This document shows, one piece after another, positions 7,373 through 15,912 of a stretch of DNA of 64,000 bases. The first letter of the stretch is position 1. Each line of letters opens with the position of its first letter. The stretch comes from CAIKBL01 sp964555355 (lineage in GTDB: Bacteria > Pseudomonadota > Gammaproteobacteria > Ga0077536): positions 218,722 through 282,721 of the forward strand of contig CAZKRY010000008.1 in assembly GCA_964555355.1 (NCBI GenBank), written 5' to 3'. The position numbers were made by a program, and so were the translations under genes. The notes under the pieces were generated by a model. It saw only the letters and a program-made list of their open reading frames with translations. It was not told where the DNA came from and searched no databases.

Positions 7373-10195
7373 TTAGTCCGTAAGCGGCGTACTGCGGACC
7401 GCTTTCGTTAGGTGGTATTCAAAGCGTTTCTTCAGTTCGAGCAGATGCGCGGTGCCGCCGTTGCCAGCGTGGCGGTTCGCGAATTGCTCAGACATCGTGA
7501 ATTCGGTGATATAGGCGGGATAGCGCGTTTGGGCGTGCCGATTAGCGAGCAAGAAGCGCGCGAGCGCGTTAAACAAGCCGCTGCCAAGGTCGCGTGAGCT
7601 GAATTCGCGCTCTTCGCAATAGCAGGTGAAATGTGAGTCTCCCGCGTCATTGACATCGGCAAACACACGCAATGCCACATAAGCGCTGGGTGACGGCACG
7701 GGTGTTTGCGCGCGCACCACCTGCCAACGACTTCCCGTGATCGACTGTAAGTGATACCACTCAATCGTGAAGCGCTCGTTCGTGAGTGCCGTCGGTGCGG
7801 GCGCGCTCAGCTTGAGTGAGGCAAGAAAGCGCGCGAGATGATCGAACGAGATGGCGATGCTTTGCTCAATTTGGCGCTCGACATACAAATCGCCGCGTTC
7901 ATCGAGCACATAGAGATCAACTTTGAGGCCATGTTGATAGGCGAACGCCTGTACCACTTGTTGTCGATTGTGGCGGTAGATAGCGGCGAGCGGCAAGTTG
8001 TCGGCGCAGTTCGCATCGAAATGCACGTCGCGAAACACTGTGCTCGCACTGCCCAAGCTTTTAAATAGAGATAGTGCATTGGTGTGGAGTTTATGCAGCC
8101 AGCGCCCGTCGCGTGACGCGAGCTCGAGATAAGAATCGTCGATTGCAACGATGTGGTGCACGTTACGCTTAAGGCCGGGCGCGCAAAGAAAGCGACCGAT
8201 CTCTTCCACATAGGCCTGTGCCCGCTGCTTGATGAGATGGCCATAGTCGTGCGCGAAGCAGTACAGTGCGGGGGCGATCGGCAAATGAGCAGCGCCCCGT
8301 TCGTAGGCTTCACACAACGCGCGGGGTAGGGCATCTCGACCCCTATAGCGATAACTGAAGAACTCCCCCCAGGTGGTTTCGTACACGAGGTCAACCGATT
8401 CCAACAGATTGACTTGGCTACCGCCGAACCGAAAGGCGTCGGTATGACTGGTCGTCAAAACATCGCCATCGGCAAGCTTGAGCGGGGTGGCCGTGTGCTC
8501 GGTGTTGAAAAAGAACAACGCGGCACCCGTGCGCGGCGGTCGCGCCAGCGCCTCGACGGTGACTTCGCTCGATTGCCGTGTGGGAAAGGTCTCCATGAAG
8601 GCTTCTTGCAACTTGCGCAACTGGCTAAGCGCTTGGCGCTCACCATTTCTGAACAGCTGCCATTCCGTCTGCGTGTCGTTTAACCGGTTAAAATGACACC
8701 ACGCCACCAACTCAACCATGGACTCGCCTTTTCTCATCAGCTTGGCGCGCGCTTCCTGGCCGATTTCCACCCTGCCTTCGAACAAGGCCCATCCGTCGCC
8801 CTCGTCGGCGCTCAGTTGCATGAGGGTGAGCACCGGCTCGACCGGATGCTGGCAAATTCCTCGCGTGATGAGTTCGAGCTTGTGCGGTTTGCGTTCGAAC
8901 GCCGCGTAGAGCTTGCGCCCAAGCACGTTGAGATCGCTTGCGGTGATATGGTGTTCATCGCCATGGCGGCGCGCAAATTCAGCGAGCACCAAATAGCTCT
9001 TTTGTAACGCTTTGACTAACTCGCGGCGTTCTTCGCGGGCGGCTTCGAGACGCCAGGTGGGCCTATGGTCGAGCGCAACGATCTCATGCGTCGACCAACC
9101 CCAGGCGGCTACCAGTTGCTGCAATATTTCGCGCCGCCAACTCGGTTGACGCGGATCGGCGGGAGCGGACAGAGATTCGTTGGTTTTTAAATAAAACGCG
9201 CGGCGCAAGAGGCGTAAACGATCGGTGTCGTGGCGCGCCATTAGATACTCTTCTACCCGCCGAAACATGGCGAGATAGGGATCCAAATCATCAAGCGCCA
9301 GATTCGCGGCATTCAGCGTGTGCTTGTAGCGATGACTGAGTAGCCGGATATCGGGATAATCCGCCGCATAGGATTCCATCAGCAAAAGTTTCATGACGGA
9401 CTTGTAAGGGGAATCGATGCTTTTGTAGAGCTGCCACAGCGCCGCGCCAAAGAATTCCGCCGGCGGAATTTGCGGAACGCCGCCGAAGTCAACGTAGTGT
9501 CGCGCCGAGATCCGTCGCTGATGGATCGCTTCCGCTACAAATTGATCGTAATTCGCTTCCACCTCAGGTGGCACGAACCACCAGAGGGGTTTGAGCCCGG
9601 CAAGCAACAGTCCGGAGCGATAGAACTCATCCAACAACAAGTAATGCTGGGAACTGCCGCTGCTTTCGGCCGATAGACGCAGCGTTTCGCCGCGTCGGAA
9701 GCGCTCGGGGTCGAAGACATAGAAGTGGATCTCCACGCCATGCGTAAGCGCGAATGCTTCGATCGAGGCCGCTTTGCGCTTTAAGAGCGCGATTTGTTGC
9801 GCATCGAGCTCGCTTGCGTGGCAGAGCCAAATGTCCAGATCGCTGTCGCGTGAGTAGGCGACGGTCCCCGCGCTGCCCATCAAGTAAATGCCGCGAATCG
9901 CGTGCACGCGCAGTGCGCGTGAGTCCAGGCTAAACGTTTTTACAAATCGGCGCGCGGCCGCCACGGCGGCACGCGGAACCGAATAGTCGGCGATGCCGTA
10001 AGGTGTTTCCGGCCCGCAATAGCCCGGCAGTAAAGGGTGATTTAAGTGAAACAGCAACGGAATGACTTCGACCACATCCTGTTGGCGTGGTGACAAGGTG
10101 TCGAACGCGCGCCGCAAGCGGTCTTGCGTGACCGCGGCAAAGCGGTTTTCGAGATCGCGGACGCGCGGCGCGCGGGGCAACGAAGCGGTTTTCAT
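7373..10195 (-). CDS. cyaA: Class I adenylate cyclase
   Basis: Makes cAMP from ATP; cytoplasmic, the source of signal for CRP-type regulators. The protein has 940 residues. The N-terminal half holds the class I catalytic nucleotidyltransferase signature GSAGTVAYSRDSDLDIWLCH (~residues 107-126) with the DxD metal-binding pair, preceded by PGYCGPETPYGI. The C-terminal half is the long regulatory region. Class I cyclases are characteristic of gammaproteobacteria, a main taxonomic clue for the window. It is divergent from nrdR across 187 bases and separated from the DUF815 operon by 82 bases. Confidence 0.95.
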   Translation of the reverse strand: MKTASLPRAPRVRDLENRFAAVTQDRLRRAFDTLSPRQQDVVEVIPLLFHLNHPLLPGYCGPETPYGIADYSVPRAAVAAARRFVKTFSLDSRALRVHAIRGIYLMGSAGTVAYSRDSDLDIWLCHASELDAQQIALLKRKAASIEAFALTHGVEIHFYVFDPERFRRGETLRLSAESSGSSQHYLLLDEFYRSGLLLAGLKPLWWFVPPEVEANYDQFVAEAIHQRRISARHYVDFGGVPQIPPAEFFGAALWQLYKSIDSPYKSVMKLLLMESYAADYPDIRLLSHRYKHTLNAANLALDDLDPYLAMFRRVEEYLMARHDTDRLRLLRRAFYLKTNESLSAPADPRQPSWRREILQQLVAAWGWSTHEIVALDHRPTWRLEAAREERRELVKALQKSYLVLAEFARRHGDEHHITASDLNVLGRKLYAAFERKPHKLELITRGICQHPVEPVLTLMQLSADEGDGWALFEGRVEIGQEARAKLMRKGESMVELVAWCHFNRLNDTQTEWQLFRNGERQALSQLRKLQEAFMETFPTRQSSEVTVEALARPPRTGAALFFFNTEHTATPLKLADGDVLTTSHTDAFRFGGSQVNLLESVDLVYETTWGEFFSYRYRGRDALPRALCEAYERGAAHLPIAPALYCFAHDYGHLIKQRAQAYVEEIGRFLCAPGLKRNVHHIVAIDDSYLELASRDGRWLHKLHTNALSLFKSLGSASTVFRDVHFDANCADNLPLAAIYRHNRQQVVQAFAYQHGLKVDLYVLDERGDLYVERQIEQSIAISFDHLARFLASLKLSAPAPTALTNERFTIEWYHLQSITGSRWQVVRAQTPVPSPSAYVALRVFADVNDAGDSHFTCYCEEREFSSRDLGSGLFNALARFLLANRHAQTRYPAYITEFTMSEQFANRHAGNGGTAHLLELKKRFEYHLTKAVRSTPLTD

Positions 10196-10313
10196 GGCGA
10201 TATTAGCGGCCGCGCACGCGCCTTCTGCAGTCTGGGAGACGCGTATTCCGCGCGATTTAGATAGGCAATCCCCGCCGAAGTCAGGCTAGGGCGCGCGCAG
10301 CGATCGCTTAGCG

Positions 10314-10342
10314 TTGAGTCGCCCGACCTTCTGCGAAATAAT
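10314..10342 (+). promoter_or_regulatory. Sigma-70 type promoter for nrdR/rib operon
   Basis: TTGAGT (10314-10319) and AATAAT (10337-10342) are separated by exactly 17 bases, about 40 bases before the nrdR start, in the cyaA/nrdR divergent gap. This is a sequence match only; the start site would be near 10349. Confidence 0.45.
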
Positions 10343-10382
10343 GCCGGCGCGATAATGCAACGAAAGGCGCCGTGGTTCGGCC

Positions 10383-10898
10383 ATGCACTGCCCGTTTTGT
10401 ACGCATCACGATACGCGAGTGATCGATTCCCGGCTGCTCGGCGAAGGCGATCAGATCCGTCGCCGACGGGAGTGTATGGAGTGCAAAGCGCGCTTCACCA
10501 CCTACGAAACAGCCGAGCTTAGCCTGCCGCGCATCGTCAAAAGCGACGGCCGGCGAGAGACCTTCAGCGAAGAAAAGCTGCGCGGCGGTATCTTAAAGGC
10601 GTTGGAAAAGCGCCCGGTTGCCATGGAGCGGGTGGAAGCGGCGCTTAACCACATCAAGCGACGCATCCGTGAAAGCGGCGAACGCGAGTTGGAATCGAGC
10701 CGGATCGGCGAATTCGTCATGGATGCGCTGCGTGGTCTGGATCAAGTGGCCTACGTTCGCTTCGCTTCGGTTTATCGCAGTTTCGAAGACGTACGCGCGT
10801 TTCTGGAGGAGATCGAACGTTTGGAAAACGATTTGCCGCCGGATCTGCGCGCCCAGCAGCTCGATCTCATCCCGGCCGAACAAACCAAAAAGCGTTGA
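10383..10898 (+). CDS. nrdR: Transcriptional repressor NrdR
   Basis: A 171-residue zinc-finger plus ATP-cone regulator that represses ribonucleotide reductase genes in response to bound adenine nucleotides. It starts MHCPFCTHHDTRVIDSR, with the first Cys pair, and the second pair is in RRRRECMECKARFTTYE, so the four-Cys zinc ribbon is intact. The ATP-cone follows (RIVKSDGRRETFSEEKLRGG). It leads the riboflavin/nusB/thiL block, as in many proteobacteria. The length is slightly above the usual ~150 because of a longer C-terminal tail. Confidence 0.95.
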   Translation: MHCPFCTHHDTRVIDSRLLGEGDQIRRRRECMECKARFTTYETAELSLPRIVKSDGRRETFSEEKLRGGILKALEKRPVAMERVEAALNHIKRRIRESGERELESSRIGEFVMDALRGLDQVAYVRFASVYRSFEDVRAFLEEIERLENDLPPDLRAQQLDLIPAEQTKKR

Positions 10899-10927
10899 AA
10901 ACAAGAGGCGCGGGCGCCTCAAAATCG

Positions 10928-12049
10928 ATGTCGAGTTCTCTTTTCACTGCCGAGGATCATCTCTTCATGGCACGCGCGCTCGAACTCGCCGCGCGCGGCT
11001 TTTACTCGACCCGCCCCAACCCGCGCGTCGGCTGTGTCATCGTGAAGAACGGCACCATCGTCGGGGAGGGATTTCATTATCGAGCCGGTGAGGCGCATGC
11101 CGAAGTCCTTGCCCTCCAAGCGGCCGAAGCGGCTGCCGTTGGTGCCACCGCGTACGTTACACTCGAGCCGTGCTGCCATTATGGCCGGACCCCGCCTTGC
11201 GTGCAGGCTTTGATAGGGGCGCGCCTCGCGCGTGTGGTTTACGCGGTGGAAGATCCGAATCCGCGGGTGGCGGGTGGCGGCGCGCGAGTGTTAACGCAGG
11301 CGGGGATTGCGGTAGCCGGCGGCTTGCTCGCCGTCCCCGCGCGCGAACTCAATCGCGGATTCTTCCTACGCCACACACGTGGCCGGCCATTCGTCACCGC
11401 CAAAGTCGGCATGAGCCTGGACGGCAAAGTCGCGCTCGCCAATGGCGTAAGTCAGTGGATTACCGGGGCGGCGGCGCGTGCGGATGTGCAGCGGCTGCGT
11501 GCCGGGGTCGATGCGATCCTAACGGGGATCGGCACGGTACTGGCAGATGATCCGCAATTGAATGTCCGTGACGCAAAGTTCGATCTAGCAGGCCGGGCGC
11601 CATTGCGACTGGTGCTTGATTCGGGTTTGCGCACGCCGCCCGGGGCTCGAATATTCGGGAACTTGGGGGAGGTGTGGATCTTTGCGGACGAAAATTTCGC
11701 CGGGCGTGGCGTACCGCCGGGCGCGGCGCGCGTCGAGTTCCTCGCGCGTACCGCCCAGGGGTTGGATCTCGCGGCGCTATTTAGGCGCTTAGGAGAACTC
11801 GAACTGAATGAAATTTTGGTCGAAGCCGGCCCCACCTTGGTCGGTAGTCTGCTCGCCGCTCGTTTGATCGACGAGTTGGTTTTGTATATCGCGCCGGTGA
11901 TTTTGGGGCATACCGCGCGCTCGGCGTTTCCGCTGCCGGAACTTACCTCGCTTAGCGATGCGTACCGTTGGCAGGTCATCGAACGTGTGCAAGTCGGCGG
12001 CGATGAACGCCTACGCTTGGCACCATCCGCTGCCTTGACGCAACCATAG
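10928..12049 (+). CDS. ribD: Bifunctional riboflavin deaminase/reductase RibD
   Basis: Performs two successive steps after GTP cyclohydrolase II: deamination of the pyrimidine and reduction of the ribose side chain. The N-terminal zinc deaminase domain shows GEAHAEVLAL (HAE) and the PCCHYGRTPPC zinc motif; the reductase domain starts about residue 145 (RPFVTAKVGMSLDGKVAL). The open frame begins with a TTG at 10895 that overlaps the nrdR stop. I prefer the ATG at 10928 (MSSSLFTAEDHLFMARALELA). A GC hairpin (10905-10920) lies between the two candidate starts. Confidence 0.93.
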   Translation: MSSSLFTAEDHLFMARALELAARGFYSTRPNPRVGCVIVKNGTIVGEGFHYRAGEAHAEVLALQAAEAAAVGATAYVTLEPCCHYGRTPPCVQALIGARLARVVYAVEDPNPRVAGGGARVLTQAGIAVAGGLLAVPARELNRGFFLRHTRGRPFVTAKVGMSLDGKVALANGVSQWITGAAARADVQRLRAGVDAILTGIGTVLADDPQLNVRDAKFDLAGRAPLRLVLDSGLRTPPGARIFGNLGEVWIFADENFAGRGVPPGAARVEFLARTAQGLDLAALFRRLGELELNEILVEAGPTLVGSLLAARLIDELVLYIAPVILGHTARSAFPLPELTSLSDAYRWQVIERVQVGGDERLRLAPSAALTQP

Positions 12050-12069
12050 GCATCCTCGATAGTGCCGGG

Positions 12070-12681
12070 ATGTTTACCGGTATTGTGCAAGCGATTGGTC
12101 GCATCAAATCGTCCGTGCCGGCAGCGCAAGGCCGGCGCCTTGAGATAGAAGCAGGTGCATTGCCGCTCGACGATGTCCGTCTAGGCGACAGTATCGCCGT
12201 CTCGGGCGCTTGCTTGACGGTGACGGCGCAATCCGAGAGTACGTTTAGCGTGGATGTGTCGCCGGAAACACTCGCACACACCACGCTTGGCACGCGCGCC
12301 GCAGGGTCACGCGTTAACTTGGAGAAAGCGCTGCGTCTCGCCGATCGACTCGGCGGACACTTGGTGAGTGGGCATGTCGATGGTGTCGGGGAGGTGCTCG
12401 CGCGCGAAACGCGCGCCGAGTATGTGTTCTTTCGCTTGCGCGCGCCGACGAGCCTCGCGCGCTACATCGCGCACAAAGGATCGATCTGCGTCGAAGGCGT
12501 TAGTTTGACCGTCAACCGCGTCGAGGGAGCGGAGTTTGAGCTACTGCTCATCCCACACACGCTGCGGGAGACCACCCTGGATGAACTGCACCCAGGACAT
12601 TGCGCTAACCTGGAGGTCGATCTGATCGCGCGTTATTTAGAGCGGATGCTAGAGACAGCTCCTCAAACCGAGGGCGCTTAA
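12070..12681 (+). CDS. ribE: Riboflavin synthase alpha chain
   Basis: Dismutates two 6,7-dimethyl-8-ribityllumazine molecules into riboflavin. The 203-residue protein has the expected two tandem lumazine-binding barrels: MFTGIVQAIGRI and SGACLTV in the first, VSGHVDGVGEVL and EGVSLTVNRV in the second. It starts at ATG 12070, 20 bases after ribD. It is followed by a terminator-like hairpin before ribB, so expression of upstream and downstream rib genes may be partly separated. Confidence 0.95.
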   Translation: MFTGIVQAIGRIKSSVPAAQGRRLEIEAGALPLDDVRLGDSIAVSGACLTVTAQSESTFSVDVSPETLAHTTLGTRAAGSRVNLEKALRLADRLGGHLVSGHVDGVGEVLARETRAEYVFFRLRAPTSLARYIAHKGSICVEGVSLTVNRVEGAEFELLLIPHTLRETTLDELHPGHCANLEVDLIARYLERMLETAPQTEGA

Positions 12682-12693
12682 CGCCCTTTGCAA

Positions 12694-12721
12694 GATCGCC
12701 CGCCGGGTGATCAATTTTTTT
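12694..12721 (+). terminator. Intrinsic terminator-like hairpin between ribE and ribB
   Basis: GATCGCCC / GGGTGATC form an 8-bp stem (one G-T pair) around a 3-base loop, followed after AA by seven T (12715-12721). It lies only 13 bases before the ribB start, so it would attenuate transcription within the rib operon unless read-through or an internal promoter exists. A smaller hairpin (12671-12687) spans the ribE stop. Confidence 0.5.
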
Positions 12722-12734
12722 CGGAACATTGCGC

Positions 12735-13847
12735 ATGAGTTTTCATTCCACACAAGAAATCATCGACGACCTACGCGCCGGACGCATGGTCATCATCATG
12801 GACGATGAAGACCGCGAGAACGAGGGCGACTTTTTGATCGCCGCCAGCCATTGCACCGCCGAGCATGTGAATTTCATGGCGCGCTATGGGCGTGGGCTCA
12901 TTTGTTTGACGCTGACCGAGGCGCGTTGCCGGCAACTCAATTTGCCGCTGATGGTGCAGGAAACTTATTACACCCACCGCACCAACTTTACGATGTCGAT
13001 CGAGGCGGCGGAAGGCGTGACGACCGGAATATCCGCAGCCGACCGCGCCCGCACCATCCAAGTGGCGGTCGATCCTAACGCCAAGCCCAGCGATATCGTG
13101 CAGCCCGGTCACATTTTCCCGCTGATGGCCCAACCCGGTGGGGTGTTATCGCGTGCCGGCCATACCGAGGCGGGCTGCGATCTCGCGCGGCTTGCCGGGC
13201 TTGAACCCGCGGCGGTCATCGTTGAAATTCTGAATGACGATGGAACCATGGCGCGTGGGCCGGATCTCGAAAAAATCGCCCGACAACACAATCTTAAAAT
13301 GGGCACGATCGCGGATTTGATTCGCTATCGCACCCAGCATGAACGAACGGCCGAACGGGTATCGGAAGCGATTATTCCAACCGAGTTCGGCGAGTTTCGC
13401 TTATTGGCTTATCGCGATGGCATGCGCGGAAATGTGCATCTCGCGATGGTGCGCGGTGATATCAGCCCTGAGCGGCCGACACTTGTACGCGTGCATATCT
13501 ATAATCCGATCGACGACTTAACCGGTAACCAACTGCCGGCCGCGGGCTGGCCGCTGCGCGACGCGCTACGGCGCGTGGCAGAAGCAAACGAAGGCGTGGT
13601 GATCATTTTGACCGATCAGGTTGATAACGACGAATTGGTGCGACAGCTCGCCCGCTATGGCTCGGATCCTGCGGATACGGCGCGGCAGACTCCAACGCGA
13701 TCAATTTCCTCCGACTTCCGCCAGATAGGGCTCGGCGCGCAAATCTTGAACGATCTTGGCGTACGCAAAATGCGGGTCATGAGTCAGCGGCGGCGCTATC
13801 ACGTGCTGTCAGGGTTTGGTTTGGAAGTCGTTGAATACGTCAACTAG
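12735..13847 (+). CDS. ribB: DHBP synthase with degenerate GTP cyclohydrolase II domain (RibBX type)
   Basis: A 370-residue fusion-type protein. The N-terminal domain is 3,4-dihydroxy-2-butanone-4-phosphate synthase with intact DDEDRENEGDF, RYGRGLICL and RAGHTEAGCDLARLAG. The C-terminal ~165 residues align to GTP cyclohydrolase II (EFRLLAYRD, VRVH) but lack all three zinc cysteines of that enzyme (HSEC...CDCG is replaced by HIYN...PAAG) and the RQEGRGIGL loop, so this half should not be catalytic. GTP cyclohydrolase II must be encoded elsewhere. The ATG at 12735 is preferred over the TTG two codons upstream. Confidence 0.9.
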   Translation: MSFHSTQEIIDDLRAGRMVIIMDDEDRENEGDFLIAASHCTAEHVNFMARYGRGLICLTLTEARCRQLNLPLMVQETYYTHRTNFTMSIEAAEGVTTGISAADRARTIQVAVDPNAKPSDIVQPGHIFPLMAQPGGVLSRAGHTEAGCDLARLAGLEPAAVIVEILNDDGTMARGPDLEKIARQHNLKMGTIADLIRYRTQHERTAERVSEAIIPTEFGEFRLLAYRDGMRGNVHLAMVRGDISPERPTLVRVHIYNPIDDLTGNQLPAAGWPLRDALRRVAEANEGVVIILTDQVDNDELVRQLARYGSDPADTARQTPTRSISSDFRQIGLGAQILNDLGVRKMRVMSQRRRYHVLSGFGLEVVEYVN

Positions 13848-13863
13848 CGCGATAGGAAATACG

Positions 13864-14334
13864 ATGAGCGGAATCAAAGAAATTGAAGGCAAGTTGGTCG
13901 GCGGCACTTGCAAAATCGCGATTGTGTGCAGCCGTTTCAATGAATTCATCGTCGACCAATTGGAAAAAGGTTGTTTGGATACGTTGCGTCGGCACGGCAT
14001 TAAAGAATCGGACATCACGGTGGCACGCGTGCCGGGCGCGTTTGAGTTGCCGGTGACGGTGCGCAAGTTTGCCGCAAGCGGCAAGGTGGACGCGGTCATT
14101 GCGCTTGGCGCCGTTATCCGTGGCGCGACCCCACATTTCGATCACGTGGCGGGCACCTGTTCGAGCGGCTTGGCGGCGGTGGCGGCCGATACCGGCGTGC
14201 CCGTGGTGTTTGGTGTCTTGACGGTCGATTCCATCGAGCAGGCAATCGAACGCGCGGGTACCAAGGCCGGCAACAAAGGCAGCGAAGCTGCGATCACGGC
14301 CATCGAGATGGTGTCGTTGTTAAAGCAGATCTAG
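13864..14334 (+). CDS. ribH: 6,7-dimethyl-8-ribityllumazine synthase
   Basis: Condenses the DHBP synthase product with the RibD-derived pyrimidine. The protein has 156 residues with the family motifs RFNEFIVDQL, VPGAFELPVT, ALGAVIRGATPHFDHVA (catalytic His) and FGVLTVDSIEQA. The start is ATG 13864; the open frame reaches back to 13816 inside ribB, but homologues begin near MSGIKEIEGKL. The next gene begins immediately after its stop codon. Confidence 0.95.
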   Translation: MSGIKEIEGKLVGGTCKIAIVCSRFNEFIVDQLEKGCLDTLRRHGIKESDITVARVPGAFELPVTVRKFAASGKVDAVIALGAVIRGATPHFDHVAGTCSSGLAAVAADTGVPVVFGVLTVDSIEQAIERAGTKAGNKGSEAAITAIEMVSLLKQI

Positions 14335-14790
14335 ATGACGGCGAGAGGCGCCAATCTGCGTCGGGTACATGCGCGTCGCTGCGCGGTTCAGGCGCTTTAC
14401 CAATGGCAGCTCGCGGGGCACGAGCCGAGTGACATCTTGACCGAGTTCGTGGCCGAGCGCGAACTCATCAATGTCGACATGGAATACTTTTCAACGCTGG
14501 TGCGCGATATTCCCGCGCGGTTCAATCAACTACGCGAAGATTTGACGCCGGCGCTCGACCGTGAATGGCTCAAGCTTGGGCCGGTTGAGCGTTCGATTCT
14601 GCTTGTCGGCGCGTACGAGCTGCGCGTGTCGATGCAAATTCCTTGGCGCGTCGTAGTCAACGAAGCGATCGAACTCTGCAAAATGTTCGGCGCCGAAGAA
14701 GCACATAAATATGTCAATGGCGTCCTCGATAAATGCGCGCGCGTGCAGCGCGCCGTCGAAATCGAGGCACAAGCCCCGCCCGCGGCTTGA
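14335..14790 (+). CDS. nusB: Transcription antitermination factor NusB
   Basis: An all-helical 151-residue RNA-binding protein that, with NusE (S10), binds boxA RNA in rRNA antitermination complexes. It begins ARGANLRRVHARRCAVQALYQWQLAG, the standard N-terminal helix motif, and contains PWRVVVNEAIELCKMFGAEEAHKYVNGVLDK. Its ATG follows the ribH TAG with no gap; ribH-nusB-thiL is a conserved gammaproteobacterial order. Confidence 0.95.
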   Translation: MTARGANLRRVHARRCAVQALYQWQLAGHEPSDILTEFVAERELINVDMEYFSTLVRDIPARFNQLREDLTPALDREWLKLGPVERSILLVGAYELRVSMQIPWRVVVNEAIELCKMFGAEEAHKYVNGVLDKCARVQRAVEIEAQAPPAA

Positions 14791-15770
14791 CGCGCGTCGC
14801 GCGCGCAACGTCCGTGGACGAATTCGCTTTCATTGAATCGCTGCTGATCCCAGCTGCCGGTCACCGTGCGGATGTGGTACTTGGCATCGGCGACGACGGC
14901 GCGATCTTGGAACCCCCGATCGGCGAGCAATTGGTGGTGGTCGCCGATACGCTCGTCGACGGCGTGCATTTTCCGCACGACTTCCCCGCCGCTGATATCG
15001 CTTATCGCGCGCTCGCCGTGAACTTGAGCGATCTCGCGGCAATGGGTGCGGTTCCTTACTGGGCGACGCTCGCGCTAACCATTCCGGAAGCCAATGAGAC
15101 ATGGCTACGCGCGTTCGCGGATTCGCTGCGCCATACTCTCGCGCAACACGGCGTGGCGCTCATCGGTGGCGATACCACCCGCGGGCCGCTCACCGTGACC
15201 ATACAGTTGATCGGTGGGGTGCCGCGTGGCGCGGCGCTCACACGCCATGGAGCGCACCCCGGCGACTCTATCTATGTATCCGGTTACTTGGGCGATGCCG
15301 CCGCGGGTCTCGGCTTTCTACAACGCGCAACCGCGCGAACTCAGGACGTTGAGGCGTTGATTAGCAAGTTTCGGCGCCCACGACCACAGGTGGCGCTAGG
15401 TCAGGCCTTGCGTGGTGTAGCGAGTGCCTGCATCGATATTTCCGATGGGCTGCTCGCCGATTTAAACCATGTCGCCACACGCAGTGGATGCGGCGCCGAA
15501 ATCAGCGATGTCCAGACCGTGTTAAGTCCCGCGCTACGGCGGGTGACCGATGCTGACGAGGCTTTCCGCTGTGCACTTAGTGGGGGTGATGATTACGAAC
15601 TGTGTCTGTGTGTGCCGTCGGTACTCGCCGAAAAGTTCGCGGATTTGTCACTGGCCCATCCGTCTATCAAAAAGATCGGACGCATGGTTGCCACGCCAGG
15701 GATTCTAGTGACTGATCCCGCCGTCAACATGAAAAAAATCCGGATCACGGGATATAGGCATTTTATCTAA
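14787..15770 (+). CDS. thiL: Thiamine-monophosphate kinase
   Basis: Phosphorylates thiamine monophosphate to the active cofactor. Motifs: GIGDDGAIL near the start, LAVNLSDLAAMGA, IGGDTTRGPLTVTIQ, CIDISDGLLADL and GGDDYELC. The open frame begins far inside nusB. A TTG at 14787 overlaps the nusB stop (TTGA) and is used here; the GTG at 14814 (MDEFAFIESLL) matches homologue N-termini equally well and may be the true start. pgpA, often next, is absent; a PEP-CTERM system gene follows after 142 bases. Confidence 0.92.
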   Translation: MTRVARATSVDEFAFIESLLIPAAGHRADVVLGIGDDGAILEPPIGEQLVVVADTLVDGVHFPHDFPAADIAYRALAVNLSDLAAMGAVPYWATLALTIPEANETWLRAFADSLRHTLAQHGVALIGGDTTRGPLTVTIQLIGGVPRGAALTRHGAHPGDSIYVSGYLGDAAAGLGFLQRATARTQDVEALISKFRRPRPQVALGQALRGVASACIDISDGLLADLNHVATRSGCGAEISDVQTVLSPALRRVTDADEAFRCALSGGDDYELCLCVPSVLAEKFADLSLAHPSIKKIGRMVATPGILVTDPAVNMKKIRITGYRHFI

Positions 15771-15912
15771 GGATAAAGTCCTATAAACGCTCTCCTTCGC
15801 ACAAAAAAATCCCGGCAAAAAATTGTAGCGGCCGCTAAATCTGTACGGTTAGGCGTGTTATTTCATCGCGAGCCTGCTTACGCTCACGTTACTTTTTTGC
15901 GAGTAAACACCT

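Noticed and set aside
12682..12734. FMN riboswitch before ribB
   Set aside because: The gap is only 53 bases, too short for the RFN element, and none of its conserved blocks is seen.
15771..15912. Sigma-54 promoter before the PrsT-like gene
   Set aside because: Candidates such as GGCAAAAAATTG do not give GG-N10-GC spacing.
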